Notes: generated from the letters alone by a model not told the origin. A stretch of 64,000 bases of DNA from Nocardia arthritidis NBRC 100137 (GCF_001612765.1 NZ_BDBB01000020.1:95089-159088), one strand, 5' to 3'. Counted from the stretch's first letter, positions 51,401-61,016 are shown. Numbers and translations: made by a program.

Positions 51401-52771
51401 ATGGACAAGTCAGTGGACGTCGTCATCGTCGGCGCCGGTACCGCGGGGCTGGTCGCTGCCCGTGACCTCGTGCGCAGCGGATCCGACGTGCTGGTACTCG
51501 AGGCACGGGGCCGGGTGGGGGGCCGCCTGCTCAACGCCGAACTGCCCGGTGGCTCGCCGATCGAGGTCGGCGGCCAGTGGGTCGGCCCGACCCAGCATCA
51601 GGTGATGGCGCTGATCGGGGAGCTGGGACTGCGGACCTATCCCACCCACACCGCCGGGCGTCACATCGCCGAGCTGGGCCGCTCGCGCTCGGAATACACC
51701 GGCCGTATCCCACGGGTGAACCCGCTGACGCTGCTCGACATCGCCCAGACGCAGCTGCGACTGGACCGGCTGGCACGTAAGGTCGTCCGGACCGAGCCGT
51801 GGGAGTACGAACTGGCAGAGTCCCTGGACGCGCAGACCTTCGACACCTGGCTGCGAAACCACGCCCGCACCACCGACGGGCGGGCCTTCTTCCGATTGGT
51901 CACCGAGGCCGTGTTCTCCACCGGCCCCGAGGATATGTCGGCGCTGTGGGCGAACTTCTACATCGGCGCCGCCGGGGGCCTCGACGCGCTGATCAACGTC
52001 ACCCAGGGGGCCCAGCAGGACCGGGTCGTGGGCGGCACACAGACGATCGCGCTGGCCATGGCCCAGGAACTCGGGGACCGAATCGTCCTCGACAGTCCGG
52101 TGACCGAAATCGATTGGGACGAGTCCGGAGTGCGGGTCCGCGCCGACGATGTCACCGTGCGTGCGCGCCGCGCCGTGATCGCGGTGCCGCCGCCGCTGGT
52201 CGCCCGCATGCGGTTCATCCCGGGTCTGCCCGGTGATCGTGACCAGCTCCTGCAGCGGATGCCGATGGGCCGGGTGATCAAGGTCAATGTCGCCTACGAC
52301 GAACCGTTCTGGCGGGCCGAAGGCTGGAGCGGACAGGCCAACAGCGACCGCCGCGCTCTGGGCACCGTCTTCGACAACACCCCCTTCGCCGACGGTCCCG
52401 GTGTACTGGTCGGGTTCCTCGAGGGCCGCCACGCCGACGCCAGCGCGCGACTGAGCCCGGCCGACCGGCGCGCGCTGGTGCTCGGGGATCTGGCCGGATA
52501 CTTCGGCCAGCAGGCGAATAAACCGATCGATTACATCGAAAAGGACTGGGCCGAAGAGGAATTCAGCCGCGGCTGTTACGGCGCGTTCACCACCCCCGCA
52601 ACCCTGACCCGCTTCGGGCCCGCGCTGCGCCGCCCGATCGGCCCGCTGCACTGGGCGGGCACCGAGACCGCCACCCGGTGGCCCGGTTACATCGACGGTG
52701 CCGCCGAGTCCGGCCACCGCGTCGCCGAGGAGATCAACAACATCCTGGCCGGCATCGCAGCGAGCAAATGA
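51401..52771 (+). CDS. Flavin-dependent amine oxidase
   Basis: A 456-residue flavin monoamine oxidase-like enzyme. Dinucleotide motif VVIVGAGTAGLVAARDL at the N-terminus, then EARGRVGGRLLNAELPGGSP, the PIEVGGQWVGPTQHQV loop, and the C-terminal FAD segment HWAGTETATRWPGYIDGA. It would oxidise an amine to imine with production of H2O2; the substrate is unknown. ATG 51401 chosen with GAGAAG upstream; an in-frame ATG at 51380 overlaps the operator region. Controlled by the divergent TetR (inferred). Confidence 0.9.
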   Translation: MDKSVDVVIVGAGTAGLVAARDLVRSGSDVLVLEARGRVGGRLLNAELPGGSPIEVGGQWVGPTQHQVMALIGELGLRTYPTHTAGRHIAELGRSRSEYTGRIPRVNPLTLLDIAQTQLRLDRLARKVVRTEPWEYELAESLDAQTFDTWLRNHARTTDGRAFFRLVTEAVFSTGPEDMSALWANFYIGAAGGLDALINVTQGAQQDRVVGGTQTIALAMAQELGDRIVLDSPVTEIDWDESGVRVRADDVTVRARRAVIAVPPPLVARMRFIPGLPGDRDQLLQRMPMGRVIKVNVAYDEPFWRAEGWSGQANSDRRALGTVFDNTPFADGPGVLVGFLEGRHADASARLSPADRRALVLGDLAGYFGQQANKPIDYIEKDWAEEEFSRGCYGAFTTPATLTRFGPALRRPIGPLHWAGTETATRWPGYIDGAAESGHRVAEEINNILAGIAASK

Positions 52772-52785
52772 CGGCAAACACCGTC
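52770..52785 (+). terminator. Small hairpin after the amine oxidase gene
   Basis: GACGG-CAAACA-CCGTC, a 5-bp stem beginning at the stop codon; weak terminator candidate. Confidence 0.35.
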
Positions 52786-53077
52786 TCGTTGCACAAGAAG
52801 AGATTCTGACATCCGGCCACCGCCGATGCGGTTACCCTCGCCGAATCGGCCAGGGCCGGATATCCCGGCGCCAGCCCCCGCGCAGGCATCGGCCATCAGT
52901 TTCTGGTGGCGTCGGCGACGGTGTCACCGCTACGGCGCAGGTCGGGGTCGACAACGTCGGTCTGCCACAGGGCCTATCGATAGCTGTCGAGCGCATCGCC
53001 TCCGTACCGCACCACCGTCATATGCCGACTATTCTCCTGCGTTGTCGCGACCTCCATGCCGGCGAACATGAACGAGC

Positions 53078-53185
53078 TGCGGTCGCCACTGCTCGGCTTG
53101 CTCGTTCTTCTTCGGTGCGCCTGTGGTGTTGGCGGTGGTTGTGACCGCGTGTTCGCAGCCGGTCGAGGGATCCGTGCGGATTCTT
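53078..53185 (+). pseudogene. Lipoprotein signal-peptide remnant
   Basis: FFFGAPVVLAVVVTACSQPVEG reads in one frame at 53105-53170, a typical lipobox (VTAC) followed by the SxPVEGS motif of actinobacterial lipoproteins such as the DUF3558 type. An in-frame stop lies just before it and the downstream protein is absent, replaced by the antisense end of the PAP2 gene. The rest of the 417-base gap 52772-53188 shows nothing. Confidence 0.35.
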
Positions 53186-53188
53186 CGA

Positions 53189-54700
53189 TCAAGCCTGGGC
53201 ATGGCGAACGTGCGCCTGCGTCGACTGACCAGAGGTCTCGACGGGTTCGACGACCAACCAGGCGATCGCTGTCCATATCGTTGCCAATAGGACCGCGCCG
53301 ATGATGTCGGTGGGGTAGTGCGCACCGGCGTAGATTCGCTGCACGCCCACCAGCCCGGGGATCAGGATGATGGCGGCGGACAGAAGCCGATACCGTCGTC
53401 GGCGGGTGGTGGCCCACAGGAGTGCAGCGGTGGCTGAGTAAAGCGTCAGCGAGGCGGCGACGTGTCCGGAAGGGAAGCTGGCAGTGGGTGGCAGGTCGGG
53501 ATTGAGGTGCGGAACCTGGGGGCGGTCGCGGTCGACGATCGCGGCGGTGGTGAGAAACAGCGTGATCTCACCCAGAAGCGCGCTGCCGAGGAACAACACC
53601 GGGCGCCAGCTGCGCAGGACGCCCACCGCCAGCGCGGCGACGATCAGGGCGACCGTGATGACCGCGGTGGTATTGCCGAGTTCGCCGAACACGCCGAGGA
53701 CGGAGGTGAGCGTCGGGTCACGGTGCTCGGCAAACGTTTCCACGACGCTGTGATCCCACCGCCGGACAGGGTTTTCGGCTTCCGGGGTGCGCACCAGCAT
53801 GCCGATTCCGACGAGCCCTCCGACGAGCAGCACCCACGCAACCGCGAGTTCGCCGATTCCTCGCCATGGGTGGGGAAGGGTGGGCGCATGCCGAAGCGGG
53901 ACCGGCCGCAAGTCGTCTTCGTCGGCCGGTGGTACGTCACCGGGCAGCGGGCCCGCGTTGCCGACTCGGGCGTCGCCCCGCCATCGGTGGAACGCGACGG
54001 TGGCCAGCACGAGCCACAGCGACCCGAGCAGCCAGCCCGCGAGGACGTCGGTGAGGTAGTGCGCGCCCAGCGCTATCCGGCTGAGGCCGACGGCCGCCAC
54101 GATGAGGACCGCGAACACGGCCACCGCGCGGCGTGGGCCCGCTGGCAGGATCGGTGCGAAAACCAGCAGGACAACGCCGTAGCACACCAGTGAGCTCATC
54201 GCGTGTCCGCTGGGGAAGCTCCACCCGTCGGTGCTGTAGACGGGAGTCTCCACCACCGGACGTAGCCGGGCGACAAGCTCTTTGACGATCGGGTTGAGGA
54301 TCAACCCACCGGTGCCTGTGATCACCACGTAGACAGCAAGGCGTGGTAGACGACGAATGAGCAGCCAGAGCCCGCAGACGGCGAGCACCAGGACCAGCGT
54401 GCCGGTCCCGCCGAGATCGGTGATGCCGGTGAGGATGTTCCGCAGAATCCTGTGCTCGGCCACCACGGAGACCAGGCTGTCGGTGACCGCCTGATCCGCT
54501 GTCTGCATCGGTTCCCACCGTGTCCGGACCAGCGCTGTGAGCACACCGAACCCGATACCGACGGCCACAGCGCCCAACAACGCCGCGGCACTGCGGACAG
54601 CGAATCGTTCGGCGGCCGCGGCCTCACTCCGAGGGGCCGGGCCGCCAGGGCGGTCGGCGCCCGTCGCGGCATCCCCGTCGTGGCGGTCGGCAGACAACAC
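53189..54700 (-). CDS. Tandem PAP2 phosphatase, two fused units
   Basis: A 503-residue membrane protein with two complete type-2 phosphatidic-acid-phosphatase domains in one chain. Unit 1: KELVARLRP, then SFPSGHAMSS, then SRIALGAHYLTD. Unit 2: DRDRPQVP, then SFPSGHVAAS, then QRIYAGAHYPTD. Each unit has five to six membrane segments and the conserved Arg, His and His-Asp of the active site; unit 2 has lost the leading Lys and the Ser of the SR motif. The products may dephosphorylate lipid phosphates such as undecaprenyl or phosphatidyl substrates. Single gene, ATG 54700. The 370-base gap to lysG shows nothing. Confidence 0.88.
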   Translation of the reverse strand: MLSADRHDGDAATGADRPGGPAPRSEAAAAERFAVRSAAALLGAVAVGIGFGVLTALVRTRWEPMQTADQAVTDSLVSVVAEHRILRNILTGITDLGGTGTLVLVLAVCGLWLLIRRLPRLAVYVVITGTGGLILNPIVKELVARLRPVVETPVYSTDGWSFPSGHAMSSLVCYGVVLLVFAPILPAGPRRAVAVFAVLIVAAVGLSRIALGAHYLTDVLAGWLLGSLWLVLATVAFHRWRGDARVGNAGPLPGDVPPADEDDLRPVPLRHAPTLPHPWRGIGELAVAWVLLVGGLVGIGMLVRTPEAENPVRRWDHSVVETFAEHRDPTLTSVLGVFGELGNTTAVITVALIVAALAVGVLRSWRPVLFLGSALLGEITLFLTTAAIVDRDRPQVPHLNPDLPPTASFPSGHVAASLTLYSATAALLWATTRRRRYRLLSAAIILIPGLVGVQRIYAGAHYPTDIIGAVLLATIWTAIAWLVVEPVETSGQSTQAHVRHAQA

Positions 54701-55070
54701 AACACCTCCTGCGATCGTGCGAGACCCCGCCGTGCAGCGAAGACCCGCGACAGGTCACCAGAGAACGTCCGGGTCCGGATCGTTCGTTGTCCACGGTTTC
54801 CCGAAACGAGCGGCCGCAATCAATCCGGATAGGTCACGGTCGACAACTTCGCGATGTCCCCGACCGAATCCCGATCCCGCCGTTTCGGAAACCGGCGTAC
54901 AGGGCGAGTCTTCTGTCTCTCGCGCAGTGACGCGGGATCTGGGACTCGTCTTTCACCGCGACGGCTCCGCGTCGTTGCGGTGGTGGGCGGCCGAACAGGC
55001 CAGCACCAGCACGACCTTGCCCGCAATGGTTCGGAAAGCGGAATACGATGCCGGGCAGCACAACTCGTGT

Positions 55071-55952
55071 TCAGCGGAGCACGTCCGCTGCTTCGGCCGC
55101 GATGGCGGCGGCGACGGCGCCGAGGGCAGGGGAGTCCAGCCGCCACTGCTGCCAGTACAGCGGGACATCGATGACTACGCGGGGATCGATCGAGACCAAA
55201 CGGCCGGCGGCCCGGTCCCCGCGGGTCTGCAGGTCGGGCAGCATGCCCCAGCCGAGCCCCAGCCGGACCGCCTCGGCGAATCCTGTGGAGGACGGTACGT
55301 AATGGCGCGGCGGATCCAGCGGTTTGCGACCGCGTCTGCGCAACAGGCGATCCTGTAGGTCGTCTTTGCGGTCGAACAGCACGACCGGAGCGGCGGCATA
55401 GGCTTTCGCGGTCGCGCCGTCGGCGAACCAGGCGGCGGCGAACTCCGGGCTGGCCATCGGCCGGTAGCGGATCGCGCCGAGCCGCTCGACCTTACAGCCC
55501 TGCACCGGTTGCGCGGTCGCGGTGATCGCCGCCATCACGGTGCCGTCACGCAGCAGGCGCGTGGTGTGCTCCTCGTCCTCGCGATGGATCTCGAAGCACA
55601 CGCCGCGCGGCGCGCGGCCGAGAGCGGGCAGCACCCAGGTCTCCAGCGAGTCGGCGTTGACCGCGATCGGCACCCGGATCGGACCGTCGGCGGGCTCGCC
55701 GCCGAGTTCGCGCGCGGTGTCCCCCGACAGCAACTGGATCTGCCTGGCCAATCGGAGCACCGCCAGCCCGGATTCGGTGGCGCGCACCGGTTTCGTGCGT
55801 TGCACGAGGATCCGGCCCGCGGCGTCCTCGAGTGCCTTGATGCGCTGACTGACCGCCGACGCCGTCACGCTCAAGCGCCGCGCCGCCGCGTCGAAAGTCC
55901 CCTCGGTGATTACGGCGTCGAGTGCGCGAAGCTGGTCGAGTTGCAGATCCAT
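55071..55952 (-). CDS. lysG: LysR-family activator of lysine/arginine export
   Basis: A 293-residue LysR-type regulator. N-terminal helix-turn-helix at residues about 5-60 (DLQLDQLRALDAVITEGTFD, then AARRLSVTASAVSQRIKALE). Orthologous in arrangement to LysG/ArgP: divergent from lysE with a 74-base gap. LysG senses Lys, Arg or His and activates lysE (family knowledge). ATG 55952. Confidence 0.88.
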   Translation of the reverse strand: MDLQLDQLRALDAVITEGTFDAAARRLSVTASAVSQRIKALEDAAGRILVQRTKPVRATESGLAVLRLARQIQLLSGDTARELGGEPADGPIRVPIAVNADSLETWVLPALGRAPRGVCFEIHREDEEHTTRLLRDGTVMAAITATAQPVQGCKVERLGAIRYRPMASPEFAAAWFADGATAKAYAAAPVVLFDRKDDLQDRLLRRRGRKPLDPPRHYVPSSTGFAEAVRLGLGWGMLPDLQTRGDRAAGRLVSIDPRVVIDVPLYWQQWRLDSPALGAVAAAIAAEAADVLR

Positions 55953-55962
55953 ATCAAGAAAT

Positions 55963-55988
55963 GCTAATGATACTTAAGAATCTTTAGC
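55963..55988. promoter_or_regulatory. Divergent lysG/lysE promoter region
   Basis: GCTAA and TTAGC flank an AT-rich core containing ATACTTAAGAAT in the divergent gap. The position fits the LysG binding site described in corynebacteria, though the exact box is inferred. Confidence 0.5.
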
Positions 55989-56026
55989 TTGCCGGGGTAT
56001 GGTCCGCGCCCTTAGCGTCGCTGGAC

Positions 56027-56650
56027 GTGAGCGTTTCCTCCGCGGCGCTGGCCGCCGCCTCCGGTTTGGGCTTCGGTTTGTCGCTGATCGTGGCGATCGG
56101 CGCGCAGAACGCGTTCGTGCTGCGTCAAGGGATCAGCGGCGGGCATGTGCACGCGGTGGTGGCGGTGTGCGCGGTGTCTGACATCGTGCTGATCGCGGCA
56201 GGGGTCGCCGGCTTCGGCGTGGTCGTCGAGTCGGCTCCCGCGGTGCTCGTGGTGGCGCGCTACGCGGGCGCGGCATTTCTGATCGGCTATGCGGGCCTGG
56301 CGGTCCGGCGGGCGCTCGGCGCCGCGGCGCTGCGCACCGAAGCGGGGCGGGCCACCGCGGCACTCGGCGCGACAGTGGCGACCACCCTGGCGCTGACCTG
56401 GCTCAATCCGCACGTCTACCTGGACACCGTGGTGTTGTTGGGTTCCTTCGCCAGCACCTACGCGAGCCCGGATCGATGGTTTCTCGGCGCGGGGGCGATG
56501 CTGTCCAGCGTGCTCTGGTTCACCGCTCTCGGCTTCGGTGCGCGCCTGCTCGGTCCGCTGTTCACCCGTCCGCTGGCTTGGCGGGTGCTGGATTCGCTGA
56601 TCGCGGCGGTGCTGCTCGGTCTCGGAGTGGGACTGTTGTGCGGCGGATGA
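56027..56650 (+). CDS. lysE: LysE/ArgO amino acid exporter
   Basis: A 207-residue inner-membrane exporter of lysine or arginine, driven by the proton gradient. Six membrane segments; the LysE signature LIVAIGAQNAFVLRQGI is at residues about 20-36 and TLALTWLNPHVYLDTVVLLG at about 123-142. GTG start 56027. Paired with lysG. Confidence 0.92.
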   Translation: MSVSSAALAAASGLGFGLSLIVAIGAQNAFVLRQGISGGHVHAVVAVCAVSDIVLIAAGVAGFGVVVESAPAVLVVARYAGAAFLIGYAGLAVRRALGAAALRTEAGRATAALGATVATTLALTWLNPHVYLDTVVLLGSFASTYASPDRWFLGAGAMLSSVLWFTALGFGARLLGPLFTRPLAWRVLDSLIAAVLLGLGVGLLCGG

Positions 56651-56659
56651 GCACCGCGA

Positions 56660-56820
56660 TCAGAGCTGCGCTTTGATCTTCGCGGCGAAGTCGTAGCCGG
56701 CCTCCCACTGCGGCCCGGACGGCGCGAGGACGACGCGTGCCGCGCCGGCCTCGGCGTAGGCGGCCATTTGCTCGGCCGCCTGGCCGGGATCGGTGGCCGG
56801 CGCAGGCCCTGCCGGCATTC
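56660..56820 (-). pseudogene. LLM-class oxidoreductase C-terminal remnant
   Basis: The last 39 residues of a minus-strand frame, AAEQMAAYAEAGAARVVLAP then SGPQWEAGYDFAAKIKAQL, match the C-terminal end of F420/FMN-dependent luciferase-like oxidoreductases. No upstream catalytic part exists; the remaining sequence to the sulP stop (57060) is not protein-like. It is the end of a decayed gene. Confidence 0.55.
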
Positions 56821-57060
56821 CCGGTGAGCGACTCCGCCTCGACCGCCGCGCCGGAATGGCATTCATGCTTGGATCCGGTCGGGCCGGCTCACCCGGTACG
56901 GCCAGATTCCCGCCGGCGGTGCAGCCGCCACATCCTGAATCCAGGCGGGCGCTGTGATTCGTCCGGACACGCGGCGTGCCGAGCCAGCGGTGCCGCGTCC
57001 TTGGACCCTCTGGCTCTGGGAAGACAAACGGTGCCGGTGTGCTGGAGCGGATCGTGGAGC

Positions 57061-58719
57061 TCATGTGGTTTGTCCGGCAGGGTTCGGCGCGCATCTGCGG
57101 GCGTGGGCGATGGCCTCGGGGGTGTGCTCGAAGATGTGCGCGTCGCCGCCGGTGGGCAAGGCGCCGATCGTGGCGAGGCGGCGACGATGGTCCTCGCGCA
57201 GACCGGACATCAGGACGGTGATGTCGCGGTGTTCGAGTTTGCCGATCGCGTCTTTCAGCACGAGCGCGCCGGTGGTGTCCAAGGCGGTGATGCCGGACAT
57301 GCGCAGGATGACCACGTACACATCGGACACTTCGGCCAGTTCCAGCAGGAACCGGTGAGCGGCGGCGAAGAACAAGGGCCCATCGATGCGGTAGGCGACG
57401 ATATGGTCGTGCAGCAGGTCGTGTTCCTCGGCCAGATGGTCGGTGCCGTCGGCCGGCATCTCGAGTGGGACCTGCTGTAGCCGGGCTTCTTTCGCGACCG
57501 ACCGAAGAGCGAGCACGATGGCGATGCCGACGCCGACGGCGACCGCGGTGACCAGGTCGAGCGCGACGGTGACGCCGAAGGTGATCGCCATGATGATCGC
57601 GTCGCCGCGCGAGGCACGGGCGATCGCGGTCAGCGACGCGGTCTCCACCATCCGGACGGTCGTGGCCAGCAGGACTCCCGCCAGGGCTGCCAGTGGGATC
57701 TCGGCCACCATGGGTGCGGCCAGGTAGATGATCGCGGCCAGCACGGCGGCGTGGGTCAGCGCCGCGAGCCGGGTACGCGCGCCGGAGCGGACGTTTACTG
57801 CGGTGCGAGCGATCGCGCCGGTGGCGGGCACACCGCCGAACATCGGGGCGGCGATGTTGGCCACGCCTTGGCCGAGCAGTTCGCGATCGGGGTCGTGGCG
57901 GGTGCCCACGGCCATCGCGTCGGCGGCGGTCGCCGACAGTAGTGATTCCAGTGCTGCGAGTGCCGCCACTGCCAGTGCAGGCGCGATCAATGACCCGAGC
58001 TGGTCGAGGTGCACGAATCCTATGGAGGGAGCCGGTAATCCGGTTGGGATCTGCCCGATGGGGGTCAAGTCGAGATCGAACACCCGCACCGCGACGGTGG
58101 CTGCGGCCACAGCGATTAGCGCGAACGGCAGCTTCGGCAGGTACCGGCCACCGGCCAGGACTACCGCTGCCACCACCAGTGCGGTCGCCGGCGTCAGGTG
58201 GTGCGGGTGCGAAATGTATTGGCATGCCGCGTCGAATGCCGACTGCCACACCTTCTCGCCCTCGGCGTGCTCGATACGCAGCGCGGACGGGACCTGCTGC
58301 AGCGCGATGACCACCGCGATGCCGGCGGTGAAGCCTTCGATCACCGGGGCCGGCATGTAGCGTACGGCCCGCCCGACCCCGGCAATTGCGAGCACCACGA
58401 GTACGAGACCGGCGAGCAGCCCCACGGCGAGCACCCCGCCGGCGCCGTGCTGGCCGACGATCGGCACCAAGACCACCGTCATCGCGCCCGTGGGCCCGGA
58501 CACTTGGAAGCGGGAGCCGCCGAACACCGCCGCGGTCGCGCCCGCGACAACGGCGGTGGCCAGTCCAGCGGCCGCGCCCAACCCGGAGGAGATTCCGAAG
58601 CCGAGTGCGAGCGGCAGCGCCACCAGCGCCACGATCAGACCCGACACCAGGTCCGCGCCGGGCGCGCGCAGCACGGGTTGCCAGTCCGACCAGCGCGGCA
58701 GTAGTGCGAGCGCGTTCAC
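57061..58719 (-). CDS. SulP-family anion transporter with STAS domain
   Basis: A 552-residue SLC26/SulP transporter. Ten or more membrane segments with the signature GADLVSGLIVALVALPLALG at the start and GVPATGAIARTAVNVRSGAR mid-protein, then a cytoplasmic STAS domain from about residue 430 (VVILRMSGITALDTTGALVL). Substrate could be sulfate, bicarbonate or another anion. GTG start 58719 overlaps the pckG stop in GTGA, so translation is coupled to pckG. This pairing suggests bicarbonate/CO2 handling (inference). Confidence 0.9.
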   Translation of the reverse strand: MNALALLPRWSDWQPVLRAPGADLVSGLIVALVALPLALGFGISSGLGAAAGLATAVVAGATAAVFGGSRFQVSGPTGAMTVVLVPIVGQHGAGGVLAVGLLAGLVLVVLAIAGVGRAVRYMPAPVIEGFTAGIAVVIALQQVPSALRIEHAEGEKVWQSAFDAACQYISHPHHLTPATALVVAAVVLAGGRYLPKLPFALIAVAAATVAVRVFDLDLTPIGQIPTGLPAPSIGFVHLDQLGSLIAPALAVAALAALESLLSATAADAMAVGTRHDPDRELLGQGVANIAAPMFGGVPATGAIARTAVNVRSGARTRLAALTHAAVLAAIIYLAAPMVAEIPLAALAGVLLATTVRMVETASLTAIARASRGDAIIMAITFGVTVALDLVTAVAVGVGIAIVLALRSVAKEARLQQVPLEMPADGTDHLAEEHDLLHDHIVAYRIDGPLFFAAAHRFLLELAEVSDVYVVILRMSGITALDTTGALVLKDAIGKLEHRDITVLMSGLREDHRRRLATIGALPTGGDAHIFEHTPEAIAHARRCAPNPAGQTT

Positions 58720-60548
58720 AGGGCTTTGGCCAGACGCATCTTCAGGGCGGCCAACTGCGCACGCAGCCCGTCGGGCAGCCGATTGCCGCCGATGGTGGCG
58801 TACCACTCGTCGATCGACGTGGTCTCGGCCACCCACTCGTCGATGTCGACGGCCAGCGCCGCGGTGGCCAGTCTCCGGGCTCGCTCCGACAGGCCGGTCA
58901 GGTCCAGGGCCTCGGCAGTGGGCACGAACCCGATCGGTGTCTCCACGGCATCGGCGGCACCGTCCAAGCGCTCGAGGGCCCACTCGAGTACACGCACGTT
59001 GTCGCCGAAGCCGGGCCACAGGAAGCTGCCGTCGGCGCTGCGTCGGAACCAGTTGACCTGGAATATCTTCGGCAGCTTCGCGGGATCGGCGGCGGCGCCG
59101 AGTTTCAGCCAGTGCGCGAAGTAGTCGCCGACGTGGTAGCCGAGGAACGGCAGCATCGCCATCGGATCGCGCCGCACCACACCTACCGCTCCAGCCGCCG
59201 CCGCGGTGGTCTCCGACGACAGCACCGACGCGGTGAACACCCCGTGTTCCCAGTCGAATGTCTCGGTCACCAGCGGGACTGTCGTCTTGCGGCGGCCGCC
59301 GAAGAAGATGGCCGAGATCGGCACCCCGGCCGGGTCGTTCCACTCCGCCGCCACCGACGGGCACTGCTCGATCGGGGTGCAGTAGCGGGAGTTCGGATGC
59401 GCGGCAGGGGTTTCCGACTCAGGGGTCCAGTCCTGGCCGTGCCAGTCGATGAGATGCCCGGGCGGAGTGTCGGTCAAGCCTTCCCACCACACGTCACCGG
59501 CGTCCGTGCGTGCGGTGTTGGTGAAGATCGAATTACCGGCATCGATCGTGGCGATCGCGTTCGGGTTGGTCTGCGCGCCGGTTCCCGGGGCGACGCCGAA
59601 GAACCCCGCCTCCGGGTTCACCGCGTACAACCGGCCGTCGGCGCCGAAACGCATCCAGGCGATGTCGTCGCCGATCGTCTCCGCGGTCCAGCCGGGCAGG
59701 GCGGGTTCGAGCATGGCGAGGTTGGTCTTGCCGCACGAGGACGGGAACGCGGCCGCGATGTAGTGGATCTTTCCCTGGGGCGTGGTGAGTTTGAGGATCA
59801 GCATGTGCTCGGCCAGCCACCCCTCGTCACGGCCGAGCACCGAGGCGATCCGCAGCGCGAAACACTTCTTGCCCAGCAGCGCGTTACCGCCGTAGCCGGA
59901 GCCGTAACTCCAGATCTCCCGGCGCTCCGGGAAATGTGAGATGTACTTGGTCGAATCGCACGGCCACGGCACATCCACCTGGCCTTCTCCCAGTGGAGCG
60001 CCCACCGAGTGCAGGCACTTCACGAAGCCCGTCCCGTCGGCGAGTTTGTCCCACACGTGCGCGCCGGAGCGGGTCATGATCTGCATCGCAACCGCCACAT
60101 ACTCCGAATCGGTGACCTGCACCCCGTATTTCGGATCTTCGGCATCCAACGGCCCCATGCAGAACGCGATCACATACATCGTCCGTCCCGCCATGGCCCC
60201 GCGATAGTGCTCGGTCATCACCGTGCGCATGTCCAGCGGATCGACCCAGTTGTTGGTCGGGCCGGCGTCCTCGCGATCTTCCGAGCAGATGAAGGTGCGG
60301 TCTTCCACCCGCGCCACATCGTCGGGATCCGACACACACCAGAAGGAGTTCGGCTTCGCCGCAAGCGGCACGAAGGTGCCCTTTTCGACCAGCAGCCCCG
60401 TGAGTCGGTCCCACTCTGCCCGAGAGCCGTCGCAGAAAACGATGCGATCGGGTGCGGTCAACTCCGCGACTTCGGCGACCCACGCCAGGATGCCCTCATG
60501 CTCGGTCGGTGCCTGCACGCTCGCGGCAACGTCTAAGTGGTTGGTCAC
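58716..60548 (-). CDS. pckG: Phosphoenolpyruvate carboxykinase (GTP)
   Basis: A 610-residue gluconeogenic enzyme converting oxaloacetate and GTP to phosphoenolpyruvate, GDP and CO2. The kinase loop AAFPSSCGKTNLAML is at residues 266-280 with reactive Cys272, Lys274 and Thr275; the Mn ligand segment GDDIAWMRFGADGRLYAVNP and FFGGRRKTTVPL are complete. GTG start 60548 with AAGGAGAG upstream, full family length. Second gene of an ArsR-pckG-sulP series on the minus strand, 88 bases after the ArsR gene, with an AT-rich possible promoter in between (60555-60600). Confidence 0.95.
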   Translation of the reverse strand: MTNHLDVAASVQAPTEHEGILAWVAEVAELTAPDRIVFCDGSRAEWDRLTGLLVEKGTFVPLAAKPNSFWCVSDPDDVARVEDRTFICSEDREDAGPTNNWVDPLDMRTVMTEHYRGAMAGRTMYVIAFCMGPLDAEDPKYGVQVTDSEYVAVAMQIMTRSGAHVWDKLADGTGFVKCLHSVGAPLGEGQVDVPWPCDSTKYISHFPERREIWSYGSGYGGNALLGKKCFALRIASVLGRDEGWLAEHMLILKLTTPQGKIHYIAAAFPSSCGKTNLAMLEPALPGWTAETIGDDIAWMRFGADGRLYAVNPEAGFFGVAPGTGAQTNPNAIATIDAGNSIFTNTARTDAGDVWWEGLTDTPPGHLIDWHGQDWTPESETPAAHPNSRYCTPIEQCPSVAAEWNDPAGVPISAIFFGGRRKTTVPLVTETFDWEHGVFTASVLSSETTAAAAGAVGVVRRDPMAMLPFLGYHVGDYFAHWLKLGAAADPAKLPKIFQVNWFRRSADGSFLWPGFGDNVRVLEWALERLDGAADAVETPIGFVPTAEALDLTGLSERARRLATAALAVDIDEWVAETTSIDEWYATIGGNRLPDGLRAQLAALKMRLAKAL

Positions 60549-60636
60549 GACGAAATCTCTCCTTCGAAATCTGCTAGGTATTTAGTTTAGAAAAATTGCA
60601 ATCAGTGAGCGAGCGGCTTCCTTATGGGTGGCGAGG

Positions 60637-60966
60637 TCAGGCGGGTTCTTCGAGGGCTTCGACCTGACCGGCGACTACGCCGGTGAGAATGGCTCGTGCG
60701 ACCGCCAGAAGCTCGGCGACCTCGGGAGTGGTCAATTCGTAGGTCACCGAGAGCCCTTCGCGGCGAGCGGTCACCAGGCCGGCGCGCCGGAGGATCGACA
60801 ATTGTTGGGACAAGTTGGCCGCCTCTATCCCGATCTCGGTCAGCATCTCCGAAACTGCGTGCTCACGCTGACTGAGCAGTTCGAGCACGCGCACCCGCAC
60901 CGGATGCCCGAGGGTTTTGAAGAAGTCGGCCTTCATCTGATAGAGCGGCCGCTGCAGTCCTGGCAT
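60637..60966 (-). CDS. ArsR/SmtB-family metal-responsive repressor
   Basis: A 109-residue winged helix-turn-helix protein. The helix-turn-helix is at residues about 30-75 (VSEMLTEIGIEAANLSQQLS, then ILRRAGLVTARREGLSVTYE). No ELCVCDL-type Cys box is seen, so the metal or ligand site is not the ArsR/CadC type; N- or C-terminal residues could form an alternative site. I chose ATG 60966 behind GGAG; GTG 60975 is an alternative but too close to it. Divergent from the P1B metal ATPase, which it likely controls. Confidence 0.85.
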   Translation of the reverse strand: MPGLQRPLYQMKADFFKTLGHPVRVRVLELLSQREHAVSEMLTEIGIEAANLSQQLSILRRAGLVTARREGLSVTYELTTPEVAELLAVARAILTGVVAGQVEALEEPA

Positions 60967-61016
60967 CGCCACCACTCCCTTCGGTTCCCGGCGAGGCGGT
61001 ATCGGCCACCGCCTTA

